Shown here one piece after another: positions 13,715 through 21,134 of a stretch of 21,798 bases of DNA. The DNA is from Chloroflexota bacterium (GTDB lineage: Bacteria; Chloroflexota; Anaerolineae; Anaerolineales; UBA4823). The notes under the pieces were generated by a model, which searched no databases, was not told the origin of the DNA, and saw nothing but the letters and a program-made list of their open reading frames with translations. The DNA lies in NCBI GenBank assembly GCA_017860725.1, contig JAGDMX010000013.1, positions 1 to 21,798 of the forward strand, written 5' to 3'. The position numbers and the translations under genes are program-made. Position 1 is the stretch's first letter, and every line of letters starts with the position of its first letter.

Positions 13715-16123
13715 TTATTCATATGCCAGCACTTCACGAATCGTCAGGCGAGCAGAGTTACGGGCAGGCAAGACGCTCGCCAGCACAGATAAGATCAGTA
13801 CTGTCACCAGCCAGATAAATATGCCGTTAGGGGTGAAGGTAAAAGCCACAGTAGCGCCAAACAGCGAAAAGTTTATTGCATTGGACAGCAAGATACTAAT
13901 CGGAAAAGCCAGCAGCGTTCCCAGGAACCAGCTAATGATCCCGATCAGTACACCCTCCACCATCACCAGGTTGCGCAAGGTGCGGTTGTTGGCGCCGATC
14001 GAGCGCATAATGCCAATCTCGCGCGTCCGCTCCAGCACGTTCATACTTAGTGTCCCGGTCAGGCCGATACTGCCAACAACCGCGATTAGCGACGCCATGA
14101 TTAACAAGAAACCGGTTAGAATGTTCAACCCATCGGTGGTTGTCTCAGTGAGCGACTGACCGGCGCTGGTCTCGACAACTGAATAACCTTGATTCTCCAG
14201 GTGGGTTTCAATCCGCTGCCCCAACGCCTTTTGCTCTTCCAGGGTCAGGTTCGGGCGGTTAGCCGTCACCCGATAAGCGTTGGCTTTGTTCTCCTGTCCG
14301 AGCAGTTCAGCCAGGTATTCATAACTGGTATAGGCCAGGTAGCCGCTGCTGCGACCGGCCATCTGGAAGAACCCCACCACCTGGAAATCGACCTCGTCGC
14401 CCAGGATGTTGATCGTCAGGGTATCGCCTACCTGCAGATCCGGGAAGATCTCGCGAAAGCGTTCGTTAAGGGTGATTGCATTCTCATCTCCGGGTTCAAT
14501 CCAGCGACCCTCCTGAACCAGGGGATCAACCAGCCTAGTTTCTGCCGGAGGTGCCAGCAGAGTTACCGCCTCACCATTCGAGCCGTCGGGCATGACCAAC
14601 TCGCCAAGGGAAAATGCCCAAGCTTCAACATCCCCAACACCTGGCACTTCCAGGAGGGTTTGACGGATTTCAGAGATGCGCTCGTAGCTGGCAAGGCTCA
14701 TGTTCACATCCGCCAGGAAGTACTTCCCGATGCGGGCAATATACTTGTTTAAAGAACCCTGGACGTTAAAGGTGGCAATGAAAATCGCCCCAGCCAGTGT
14801 AAGTGTGATCAAGGTTAGCGCCAGGCGCCCTTTGCGGCGGAAGGTGTTGCGTAGGGAGATCAGCATGGGACGCGACACACCGCGCAAGGTCTGCAGGTGA
14901 GTATCCACCCAGCCCTTTTTACCAGAAGGTTTTTGGGCAGAGATACCGCTGAGTGCTTCGACCACAGAGACCCGTGTGCCGTGCAAAATAGGGTAGATGC
15001 CAGCTAACTGCGGCGCCAACAGAGCAATGAAAAACATCAGCAGTACGGCTAGCGGCACGAGCCGGTAGCCCTGCAGTACTACATTTATCTGCCCGCCAAG
15101 GACTTCCAGCAGTAGATAAGCTACCCGGCTGGCCAGGGGCACTGCTACTAAAAATGCGATCATCGAGAATACCAGGATCAGCAGCAGATAGATGCCGACG
15201 ATCTGGCCGCGGCGCGCCCCGATAGTCTTCATGATACCAATCTGGTTCACCTGCTGCCCGAGCAGCGCTGAGAGTGTGTTGGTGATCAGGAAAGCGCTCA
15301 AGAACATAACTAGTAAACCGAGCAAGAACAGCACGCTGGCAATCGCCTCGACGTATGTGCTGTTGGGGTGGTCTTCGGAGCCGCGCACGAAGGAAGTGAA
15401 GACTGGCAGGCCGGCGTTTTCGACCTCATCAGCGACGCGCTCCGCCACTTGTTTAATATACTCAAGGTCGTTCTGATTCTGGTCAACGGTAACCAACAGG
15501 CGGTTCATCAGCTCCGGCTGCTCCAGCCAGGGCAAGGTATCCAGCGTGACATAACCTTGAACCGGGGCCAGGAAATACCCGCCACCCTCTTGCGAAGCGC
15601 CGATTGTTTGATCGTGCACCAGTCCCACCAGCGGCATCTCCCGCCGGGTCCCGGATGGCAACTCAAACAGCAGCGTACTCCCAACCGGCGCTTCCAGATC
15701 GGCGAATTTATACCCGTCGACAACCACCTGGCGCTCATCCGGAGGCCATTGGCCTTGCTCTGGGTGGACCTGGTTAATTTCCATATTTTCCAAATCCCGG
15801 ATGGCATTTACCTCTACCGGAATCCACTCGCCAGATCCATTCTGTACCTGTAAGACCACCTGTCGGATGCCATCCGCCTGTGCAACGCCTTCTACTTTGC
15901 GAATGCGATCAAGCAAGTCGTCATCGAAGCCAATGGTGGAGATGGTGATATTTGCGGGGTTGACGGACGCATAGCTGGCACGCATGTCTTCGGTCAGGAT
16001 AACGTACATCGACGTGATCATCCCAACGGCAAACAGTCCAATAGTAATTGAGGCGATGACCAGCAGCGAGCGCAGCTTGTTGCCCCACAGATCGGAGAAG
16101 ACTTTTCGCCAACGCGGTCGCAT
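13715..16123 (-). CDS. ABC transporter permease with two FtsX/MacB-like domains
   Basis: An 802-residue permease. An N-terminal helix (about 18-42) is followed by a MacB-like extracytoplasmic domain, then a first FtsX core (about 255-400) with the NQIGIMKTIGARRGQI coupling stretch. A further helix (about 430-450) precedes a second extracytoplasmic domain and a second FtsX core (about 680-800) with REIGIMRSIGANNRTL, ending NSARLTIREVLAYE. It thus carries both halves of the transmembrane dimer in one chain, unlike 4-helix MacB, and should bind two ATPase subunits. Its ATG directly follows the stop of the ATPase-cNBD gene (TAAATG), indicating tight coupling. Together with the adaptor downstream it forms a MacAB/YknXYZ-like exporter, perhaps for lipids, peptides or small molecules. 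The substrate is not readable. Confidence 0.92.
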   Translation of the reverse strand: MRPRWRKVFSDLWGNKLRSLLVIASITIGLFAVGMITSMYVILTEDMRASYASVNPANITISTIGFDDDLLDRIRKVEGVAQADGIRQVVLQVQNGSGEWIPVEVNAIRDLENMEINQVHPEQGQWPPDERQVVVDGYKFADLEAPVGSTLLFELPSGTRREMPLVGLVHDQTIGASQEGGGYFLAPVQGYVTLDTLPWLEQPELMNRLLVTVDQNQNDLEYIKQVAERVADEVENAGLPVFTSFVRGSEDHPNSTYVEAIASVLFLLGLLVMFLSAFLITNTLSALLGQQVNQIGIMKTIGARRGQIVGIYLLLILVFSMIAFLVAVPLASRVAYLLLEVLGGQINVVLQGYRLVPLAVLLMFFIALLAPQLAGIYPILHGTRVSVVEALSGISAQKPSGKKGWVDTHLQTLRGVSRPMLISLRNTFRRKGRLALTLITLTLAGAIFIATFNVQGSLNKYIARIGKYFLADVNMSLASYERISEIRQTLLEVPGVGDVEAWAFSLGELVMPDGSNGEAVTLLAPPAETRLVDPLVQEGRWIEPGDENAITLNERFREIFPDLQVGDTLTINILGDEVDFQVVGFFQMAGRSSGYLAYTSYEYLAELLGQENKANAYRVTANRPNLTLEEQKALGQRIETHLENQGYSVVETSAGQSLTETTTDGLNILTGFLLIMASLIAVVGSIGLTGTLSMNVLERTREIGIMRSIGANNRTLRNLVMVEGVLIGIISWFLGTLLAFPISILLSNAINFSLFGATVAFTFTPNGIFIWLVTVLILSVLASVLPARNSARLTIREVLAYE

Positions 16124-17263
16124 TTACCGCCTCCACCAGAACGACTTGCGCGGCTGGGCGGGACGATGCACGTGCCCAAAGCGTTCCCCGGCGGCCTGAC
16201 GTAAGGCGCTTTCGGCGGCGTGCGACTCGCCCAGAAAGTGGTAGAAGGCTTCGTGGCTGACCCACAGCGCCTCTACCGATTCCTCTGCGGCAGAACGGAA
16301 AGACAGGGTAGAGCGCTCATCCTGCTCCAGTTCGAGCTCGCTGAAATAAGCTCCCGGACCCAGGCGTTCTACCAGCTCGGATTCGCCGCTGCGATAGTGA
16401 CGCACAGCTTCGACATGTCCCTGAGCAACTACAAACAATCCTACCTTGCCGTTATCGTGCTTCGCCAGGGTAGCGCCCGGCTGGAAGCTACGCGCTACCG
16501 CCAGATGAGACAGTCGTAACATCTGGGGATGGCTGAGCATGGGCAGTGCATGGGCGATATTTTCATCGATCAGCATGCCGTCCGAGATCAGGACCCGTCG
16601 GGCGGTGCGCTTCGCCAGGCTGCTGTCATGGGTAACGATGATGATCGTCTTGCCCTGAACAACCAGCTCATCAAACAAATCCAGGATGCGGGCAGCCGAG
16701 CGCGAATCCAGGTTTCCGGTCGGCTCGTCGGCGACGATCAACGGCGGGTCATTCGCCAGGGCACGGGCGATGGCAGCCAACTGCTGCTGCCCTCCGGAGA
16801 GAGCAGCCGGCAATTTCTCCGCCTCTACCCCCAAACCGACCAGGTCAAGCAGCGCCCGAGCGCGGCTCTCGCGCTCCGCCGGTGGATACTGGTTGCAGAA
16901 ATCCATCGGCAGGATTGTATTTTCCAGGATGGAAAGCATCGGCAAGAGCTGGAAGAACTGAAACACGATCCCCAAGTTGCGGCCGCGCCATTCGGCAAGC
17001 TGGCTTTCGTTCATGTGGTGGACGTCATGCTCCGCCACCCGTACCTCACCGATGGTGGGATGGTCAATCCCGGTGATCATGTTAATCAAGGTCGATTTAC
17101 CACTGCCCGACTTACCAATGATGCTGACATACTCTCCCTGCCCAAAACACAGGTTAATATCCTTCAGCGCCGTAAAGTCACCAGCCTGAGTTTTAAATAT
17201 CTTGGACACATTCTGTATCTGGATCAGAGCGCAGCTCAGATCAAGAGGCATTCCTATACTCAT
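16124..17263 (-). CDS. ABC transporter ATPase fused to a cyclic-nucleotide-binding-like domain
   Basis: A 379-residue protein in two parts. Residues 12-236 are a LolD/MacB-type ATPase: Walker A GKSGSGKST (50-58), Q-loop FQFFQLLP, signature LSGGQQQ (155-161), Walker B LIVADE (175-180) and the H-loop His212, all intact. The residues after the signature read LAAIARAL rather than the usual RVAIARAL. Residues 240-345 match the cNMP-binding/Crp beta-roll: LPMLSHPQMLRLS, SFQPGATLAKHDN, GLFVVAQGHVEAV, LGPGAYFSELELE, ERSTLSF, and an SHEAFYHFL helix. In the phosphate-binding cassette the Glu and Arg positions are kept but the Gly is Ser308, so true cyclic nucleotide binding is open. The start ATG 17263 has a TAAGG site. 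It energises the adjoining permease, probably with the second ATPase. Confidence 0.88.
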   Translation of the reverse strand: MSIGMPLDLSCALIQIQNVSKIFKTQAGDFTALKDINLCFGQGEYVSIIGKSGSGKSTLINMITGIDHPTIGEVRVAEHDVHHMNESQLAEWRGRNLGIVFQFFQLLPMLSILENTILPMDFCNQYPPAERESRARALLDLVGLGVEAEKLPAALSGGQQQLAAIARALANDPPLIVADEPTGNLDSRSAARILDLFDELVVQGKTIIIVTHDSSLAKRTARRVLISDGMLIDENIAHALPMLSHPQMLRLSHLAVARSFQPGATLAKHDNGKVGLFVVAQGHVEAVRHYRSGESELVERLGPGAYFSELELEQDERSTLSFRSAAEESVEALWVSHEAFYHFLGESHAAESALRQAAGERFGHVHRPAQPRKSFWWRR

Positions 17264-17307
17264 AAAAAACCTTAATCCAGTAAAATCACTAACGCAGGCG
17301 CGGTGAA

Positions 17308-18096
17308 TTACTCCACCTGGAACTGCGGTTCATCAACAATCAGCCCATCCGCCAACCACACCAGGCGGGAGAACCGCCGGGCAAAACTGGCATCGTGAGT
17401 CACCATCACAATCGTACGTCCCTGGTGCACCAGTTTTTCAAAAATCTCAAAGATTGTCTCGGCCGTGACCGAGTCCAACCGGCCGGTTGGCTCGTCGGCG
17501 ACAATAATCGGCGGGTCGTTCGCCAAGGCGCGCGCAATAGCGACGCGCTGCTGCTGCCCACCAGAAATGGCTGCCGGTAGCTTTCTGGCATGTTCCTCCA
17601 GCTCTACCTGGCGCAGCAGCTCCATAGCCCATTTTGATGTTCGTTTTCCGCGAAATTGCCCAGAAAAATCCAGTGGCAGCAAGACATTATCCAGCAGGGA
17701 AAGCGTCGGCATGAGCTGGAAAGACTGGTAAATAACACCCAGGTTGCGGCTGCGCCATTGCGCAGCCTGATTCTCGTTTAAGCGATGCACGGCCACATCC
17801 CCCACCCACACCTCACCCGATGTGAGGTGATCGACGCCACTGATCATATTTACCAAGGTGGATTTACCAGCCCCAGACTTACCCAGGACACCGACGAACT
17901 CCCCCGATCCAATCTCCAGATCGATGCCTTTGAGCGCCGGAAACTCACCGGCAGCCGTTTGATATGACTTTAACACCTGTCGCAGGCGAATCAGCGGCCG
18001 TTCCACGGCAGGTCGTTCGAAGCCGCGTGGTTGCATCGGAGTGGAAGCAGGTGAGAGTTGAATCGACATGATCAAACCAGCCAGGCGGATCATCAC
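17308..18096 (-). CDS. ABC transporter ATPase, LolD/MacB type
   Basis: A 262-residue ATPase and first gene of the export operon. After a poorly conserved N-terminal extension of about 33 residues come Walker A GKSGAGKST, Q-loop YQSFQLMP, signature ISGGQQQRVAIARAL, Walker B IIVADEPTGRLD and H-loop THD. All catalytic motifs are intact. It is clearly related to the next ATPase 44 bp downstream but lacks the C-terminal sensor domain. With a single two-FtsX-domain permease in the operon, the two ATPases may form a heterodimer or be alternatives. The start is uncertain: ATG 18096 or 18093 have an AGGTG site, and ATG 18069 would shorten the extension by nine residues. Confidence 0.9.
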   Translation of the reverse strand: MMIRLAGLIMSIQLSPASTPMQPRGFERPAVERPLIRLRQVLKSYQTAAGEFPALKGIDLEIGSGEFVGVLGKSGAGKSTLVNMISGVDHLTSGEVWVGDVAVHRLNENQAAQWRSRNLGVIYQSFQLMPTLSLLDNVLLPLDFSGQFRGKRTSKWAMELLRQVELEEHARKLPAAISGGQQQRVAIARALANDPPIIVADEPTGRLDSVTAETIFEIFEKLVHQGRTIVMVTHDASFARRFSRLVWLADGLIVDEPQFQVE

Positions 18097-18117
18097 CCGA
18101 CACCTGGCTATAAATAA

Positions 18118-18123
18118 ATTATA
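18118..18123 (-). promoter_or_regulatory. Possible -10 box for the export operon
   Basis: TATAAT on the minus strand, about 20 bases before ATG 18096. No good -35 lies at 16-18 bases, and the leader would be very short for ATG 18096 but normal for ATG 18069. Weak evidence. Confidence 0.25.
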
Positions 18124-18204
18124 CTGCTGATTGGAAAGCTACTCTGCTTATGGTGGTATTAAATCGTGAAATCTAACACAAATTATATAGAGCCCACTGA
18201 TAGC

Positions 18205-18233
18205 TTGCAGGTGATTGGCGCAAATAGTACAAT
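18205..18233 (+). promoter_or_regulatory. Promoter of the HhH-Nudix gene
   Basis: TTGCAG (18205-18210) and TACAAT (18228-18233) with a 17-base spacer, about 48 bases before ATG 18282. A GGA ribosome site precedes the ATG. It lies in the 185-bp divergent gap with the export operon, which otherwise holds AT-rich sequence. Confidence 0.55.
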
Positions 18234-18281
18234 TATCCATATCGATGTCATATCCCCGCCTCTTATAAAAGGATATTTGCT

Positions 18282-19235
18282 ATGAAAAATAAAACTGTCC
18301 TTGCATTCACCCTTTATCTCGCCAGCATGTTTCTCAGTGGATTTGTTCCTCAAGCGGAAGAAGAAGGTTCACCACTGATTCTGTGGGGAGTGTGTATATT
18401 ACTGCCAGTGATCATTTTCCTGGCGCTGATCTATGCCATCAACAGCAATCGCAAAAAATTAGCCGAGCAACCCAGCGAAGCACAGTTAACCGAAGCAGCC
18501 CAGCCCCCAGCAGCGGAAGCACCCGTAGAGCCCGAAATAAAAACCCGGGTTAAAGAAGAGTCTGTGGAGACTATCGTTGAGTCGGCACCGGTGGAGGAAA
18601 TAGCCCGTGACGATCTCGAAGTTATAGAAGGCATCGGACCTAAAATCTCCGGGGTCCTTCAGGCTGCCGGTATCCGCAGCTTTGCTCAGCTTGCCAGCAC
18701 AGATGTCAGCCAGCTCCAAGAAATCCTGACACAAGCCGGGCTCTCCCGGTTGTCAGACCCGTCTACCTGGGGTGCTCAAGCTCAACTGGCGGCCGATGGC
18801 AAACTTGACGAGCTGAAAGCTCTGCAAGACCAGTTGAAGGCGCGCTACCTGATGGTAGTGCGTAGCGACCAAGAGGAACATGCCCCTGGTGGGCTGACTT
18901 TTGCTGGAGGGAAGGTAGAGAGCGCCGGCACAACGCAGAATATCCTGGAAATGACTGCTCGCCGGGAGATACGCGAGGAGGTCGGCGTAGAAGTTTCCCC
19001 GCAGATGGTTTATCTGTGGAGCAGTTCTTTCATCTCCAGCGACGGTTCGCCGGTGGTCGATGTGGTTTTATTGTGCCGCTACCTTAGCGGCATCCCGGCG
19101 GCATTACAACCGCATGAGGTATCCGCCGTTATGTGGATGAGCGCCGACGAAATCTATCAAGCCCCTGATCTGGCACCGTGGACGCGCCACAGCATCGAGC
19201 TGGCTGAAACCCAGCACTATGCGCTAACAGGATAA
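18282..19235 (+). CDS. Membrane-anchored HhH-like domain fused to a Nudix hydrolase domain
   Basis: A 317-residue fusion. Two hydrophobic segments (about 5-21 and 32-53) suggest a membrane anchor, followed by an Ala/Glu/Pro-rich linker. Residues 111-186 form a helix-hairpin-helix-like domain of the DDLEVIEGIGPKISGVLQAAGI type (seen in DUF4332-like and 'IEGIGPK' proteins). Residues 188-317 look like a Nudix domain: RYLMVVRSD, then GGLTFAGGKVE, then the box end RREIREEVGVEV (228-239). REIREEVGV is intact, but four extra residues separate it from the GGKVE part compared with the textbook GX5EX7REUXEEXGU. The usual first Nudix strand is short or missing at the junction. It likely hydrolyses a nucleoside-diphosphate-linked compound if active; the substrate is unknown. 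It is the first gene of a probable three-gene operon. Confidence 0.82.
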   Translation: MKNKTVLAFTLYLASMFLSGFVPQAEEEGSPLILWGVCILLPVIIFLALIYAINSNRKKLAEQPSEAQLTEAAQPPAAEAPVEPEIKTRVKEESVETIVESAPVEEIARDDLEVIEGIGPKISGVLQAAGIRSFAQLASTDVSQLQEILTQAGLSRLSDPSTWGAQAQLAADGKLDELKALQDQLKARYLMVVRSDQEEHAPGGLTFAGGKVESAGTTQNILEMTARREIREEVGVEVSPQMVYLWSSSFISSDGSPVVDVVLLCRYLSGIPAALQPHEVSAVMWMSADEIYQAPDLAPWTRHSIELAETQHYALTG

Positions 19236-19263
19236 TGGTTCGGTGGGTTAAATACCCGAGAAA

Positions 19264-19674
19264 ATGGCTATGCGCAAATTTTTAGGGAGCACAATCACAA
19301 TTATGGTCCTCTTTACACTGCTGATAGGCTGCGAATCTATGCCCGAGCCTGTTACCGTCGGGATTGAGCAATCCGGACAGTCCGTGAGCCTGCAAGTTGG
19401 GCAAACTATGATCGTCCGGCTGGAATCGAATCCAACCACTGGTTACACTTGGGAGGTCAAACAAGTAGACCCGGCGGTGTTGGCGCAACAGGGTGAAGCT
19501 GAGTATGAAACCCTGGAAACACAAACTACCCCGATGGTTGGGCAAGGCGGCTGGCAGGTTTTCCGCTTTGAAGCAATTAGCACTGGCCAGACCACCCTGG
19601 AGATGGTGTATCGCCGCCCGTGGGAGGATGCTCCTCCAGAAAGTAGCTTCACCCTGCAGGTAATGGTCAATTGA
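19264..19674 (+). CDS. Chagasin-like (I42 family) cysteine protease inhibitor, lipoprotein
   Basis: A 136-residue secreted lipoprotein: signal peptide with lipobox LIGC (Cys23), then an immunoglobulin-like inhibitor domain. All three chagasin loops are visible: NPTTGYTW (56-63), GQGGWQVFRF (93-102) and RRPW (117-120). Members of this family block papain-type cysteine proteases by inserting these loops into the active-site cleft. It would sit on the outer face of the membrane and could guard the cell against its own secreted or foreign cysteine proteases; no such protease is in the window. It begins 28 bp after the Nudix gene. ATG 19264 and ATG 19270 are both possible starts. Its stop overlaps the start of the HAD gene. 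Confidence 0.88.
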   Translation: MAMRKFLGSTITIMVLFTLLIGCESMPEPVTVGIEQSGQSVSLQVGQTMIVRLESNPTTGYTWEVKQVDPAVLAQQGEAEYETLETQTTPMVGQGGWQVFRFEAISTGQTTLEMVYRRPWEDAPPESSFTLQVMVN

Positions 19675-20345
19675 TCCTTTCTTGCGAAGCGGTGATCTTC
19701 GACCTGGACGGGGTGTTAATTGACTCGACTGCCGTTGTCGAGCGCGTCTGGGAGGACTGGGCTACCCAGATCGGCATGGAACCGGCTGCTTTGATGGCAG
19801 TAGCCCATGGGCGGCGCTCGGTGGACACAATCCGCCTGGTCGCGCCGCATCTGGATGCTGAAGCAGAGGCGCACCGGTTGGAAGGGCTAGAAACATCTCT
19901 AAGTGAAGGACTGGGTCTAATTCCAGGTGCGCCACAACTGATTAACAGCCTGCCGGATCGGCAATGGGCTGTTGTTACCTCTGGGATGGCTACAACAGCA
20001 ACTGCTCGACTGGCGTTCGCCGGGTTACCCATCCCCCAGGTACTTGTCACCGGCAATGACGTGCAGCATGGCAAGCCCGACCCGCAGGGCTACCGGCTGG
20101 CAGCCGAGCGCCTAGGTACACTGCCTGCGAATTGCATAGTCATCGAGGATGCCCCTGCCGGAATTTCTGCCGCCAAAGCCGCCGGAATGAAAGTCATTGC
20201 TGTGATGACTACCCATGCGGCCAGTGAGCTCACTGAGGCAGATGTGCGGGTATCCCGGCTGAGCGAACTCACCATCCTGCCTGCGGAACAAGTTTTGAGA
20301 GGCTCTTCACCATCGATCCAGATTGAATTGGCAAGTAATACCTGA
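19671..20345 (+). CDS. HAD family phosphatase (beta-phosphoglucomutase/glycerol-phosphatase-like)
   Basis: A 224-residue haloacid-dehalogenase-superfamily hydrolase of the subfamily with a helical cap inserted after motif I. Motif I is FDLDGVLIDS with nucleophile Asp11 and Asp13, motif II is VVTSGM (Thr103/Ser104), motif III Lys135 in GKPDPQGY, and motif IV IEDAPAG with Glu159-Asp160. It likely dephosphorylates a small sugar phosphate or polyol phosphate; the exact substrate cannot be told. The start is TTG 19671, which overlaps the inhibitor gene's stop as TTGA, indicating translational coupling; no ATG or GTG fits before the catalytic strand. It converges on a methyltransferase gene with 8 bp between stops. 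Confidence 0.88.
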   Translation: MILSCEAVIFDLDGVLIDSTAVVERVWEDWATQIGMEPAALMAVAHGRRSVDTIRLVAPHLDAEAEAHRLEGLETSLSEGLGLIPGAPQLINSLPDRQWAVVTSGMATTATARLAFAGLPIPQVLVTGNDVQHGKPDPQGYRLAAERLGTLPANCIVIEDAPAGISAAKAAGMKVIAVMTTHAASELTEADVRVSRLSELTILPAEQVLRGSSPSIQIELASNT

Positions 20346-20353
20346 CGGCAAGC

Positions 20354-20974
20354 TTATTTTTCTGCAGTCGCCCACATATTGAGCCGGAGCTCGAAATATC
20401 CAAACTGAAGCTTGTGCATCGAGAAGCCGCCTTGCCCAAAATACCATCCCAATAGTGGCAGGGTATAGGCGTATACGTGTTCATCAATTTCTTCTTTACT
20501 GACCAGGTTCAGCCGGGCCATTAGATGCAGCAATCGGTCCGACCAGGCGGCAGGTGTTGTAATAATTACCTGACCGCCGGGCATTAATGCACGGAAAATC
20601 TCTCGGAACAAGCCGGTCAAACTGGTGGGGTTAAGGTGCTCGACTACGGCCAGCAAGGTAACAATCGAAAAATAGTTATCTTCAAAAGGCAAAACCGGGT
20701 TTTCGTTCAGGTTGATGGTATACCACTGGATAGGAGAACCTGTCGGTCGAGGCGCCAGCTGGTCGATAGCAAACTTTTCCTGAAACGAGGTGTGGGAGAG
20801 AAAATATGGGTAGGATCCACAACCGACGTCCAGGATGCGACCAGAGCGAAGGTGATCCTGGATGAGGGCATTGGCCTGCCGGGCTCGTTTCCTAGCCAGG
20901 TAGGGCTCCAACCAGCCGCCTCCGCGGGTCATTTTTTCGTGTTTGTTGTCTGCTTGTTGGCTAAAATCTTCCAC
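20354..20974 (-). CDS. Class I SAM-dependent methyltransferase
   Basis: A 206-residue Methyltransf_11-type enzyme. Motif I is ILDVGCGS (47-54), Asp71 ends strand 2, YFSIVTLLAVVEHL (101-114) is the motif IV/V region, and LMPGGQVIITTP the following strand. The sequence after it (DRLLHLMARLNLV ... HVYAYTL) resembles methyltransferases acting on lipid- or sugar-linked substrates, but this is only a likeness. The start is GTG 20974 with no ribosome site; a TATAAT lies at 20984-20989, nine bases before the GTG, so the transcript may be nearly leaderless. An internal ATG at 20932 would lose the first 14 residues only. Confidence 0.85.
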   Translation of the reverse strand: MEDFSQQADNKHEKMTRGGGWLEPYLARKRARQANALIQDHLRSGRILDVGCGSYPYFLSHTSFQEKFAIDQLAPRPTGSPIQWYTINLNENPVLPFEDNYFSIVTLLAVVEHLNPTSLTGLFREIFRALMPGGQVIITTPAAWSDRLLHLMARLNLVSKEEIDEHVYAYTLPLLGWYFGQGGFSMHKLQFGYFELRLNMWATAEK

Positions 20975-20983
20975 CGTGGCGAT

Positions 20984-20989
20984 ATTATA
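20984..20989 (-). promoter_or_regulatory. Possible -10 box just before the methyltransferase start
   Basis: A perfect TATAAT on the minus strand ends nine bases before GTG 20974. Transcription starting about seven bases downstream would leave almost no leader. No good -35 hexamer is visible. Confidence 0.35.
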
Positions 20990-21011
20990 CCGCTGTGAGT
21001 CATGGTAAATA

Positions 21012-21042
21012 TCCCGACCAGGCTAAGGTTGCCTGGTCGGGA
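21012..21042 (-). terminator. 12-bp hairpin after the META-domain gene, possible terminator
   Basis: Perfect arms TCCCGACCAGGC (21012-21023) and its complement (21031-21042) around a 7-base loop. It lies about 92 bp after the META-domain gene stop and just upstream of the methyltransferase. The T-tract after it on the minus strand is poor (TATTTACC), so it may be a weak terminator or an operator instead. Confidence 0.4.
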
Positions 21043-21134
21043 CAGAAATATACTCTGTGTGATTTTATCCCCATCGCCGGTCAAAACATTACCAACCGGT
21101 AAGCGATGTTCTCAGCGATAGGGCTACTAAGTCG

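Noticed and set aside
16529..17275. 248-residue plus-strand frame opposite the ATPase-cNBD gene
   Set aside because: Antisense to Walker and signature motifs; shadow frame.
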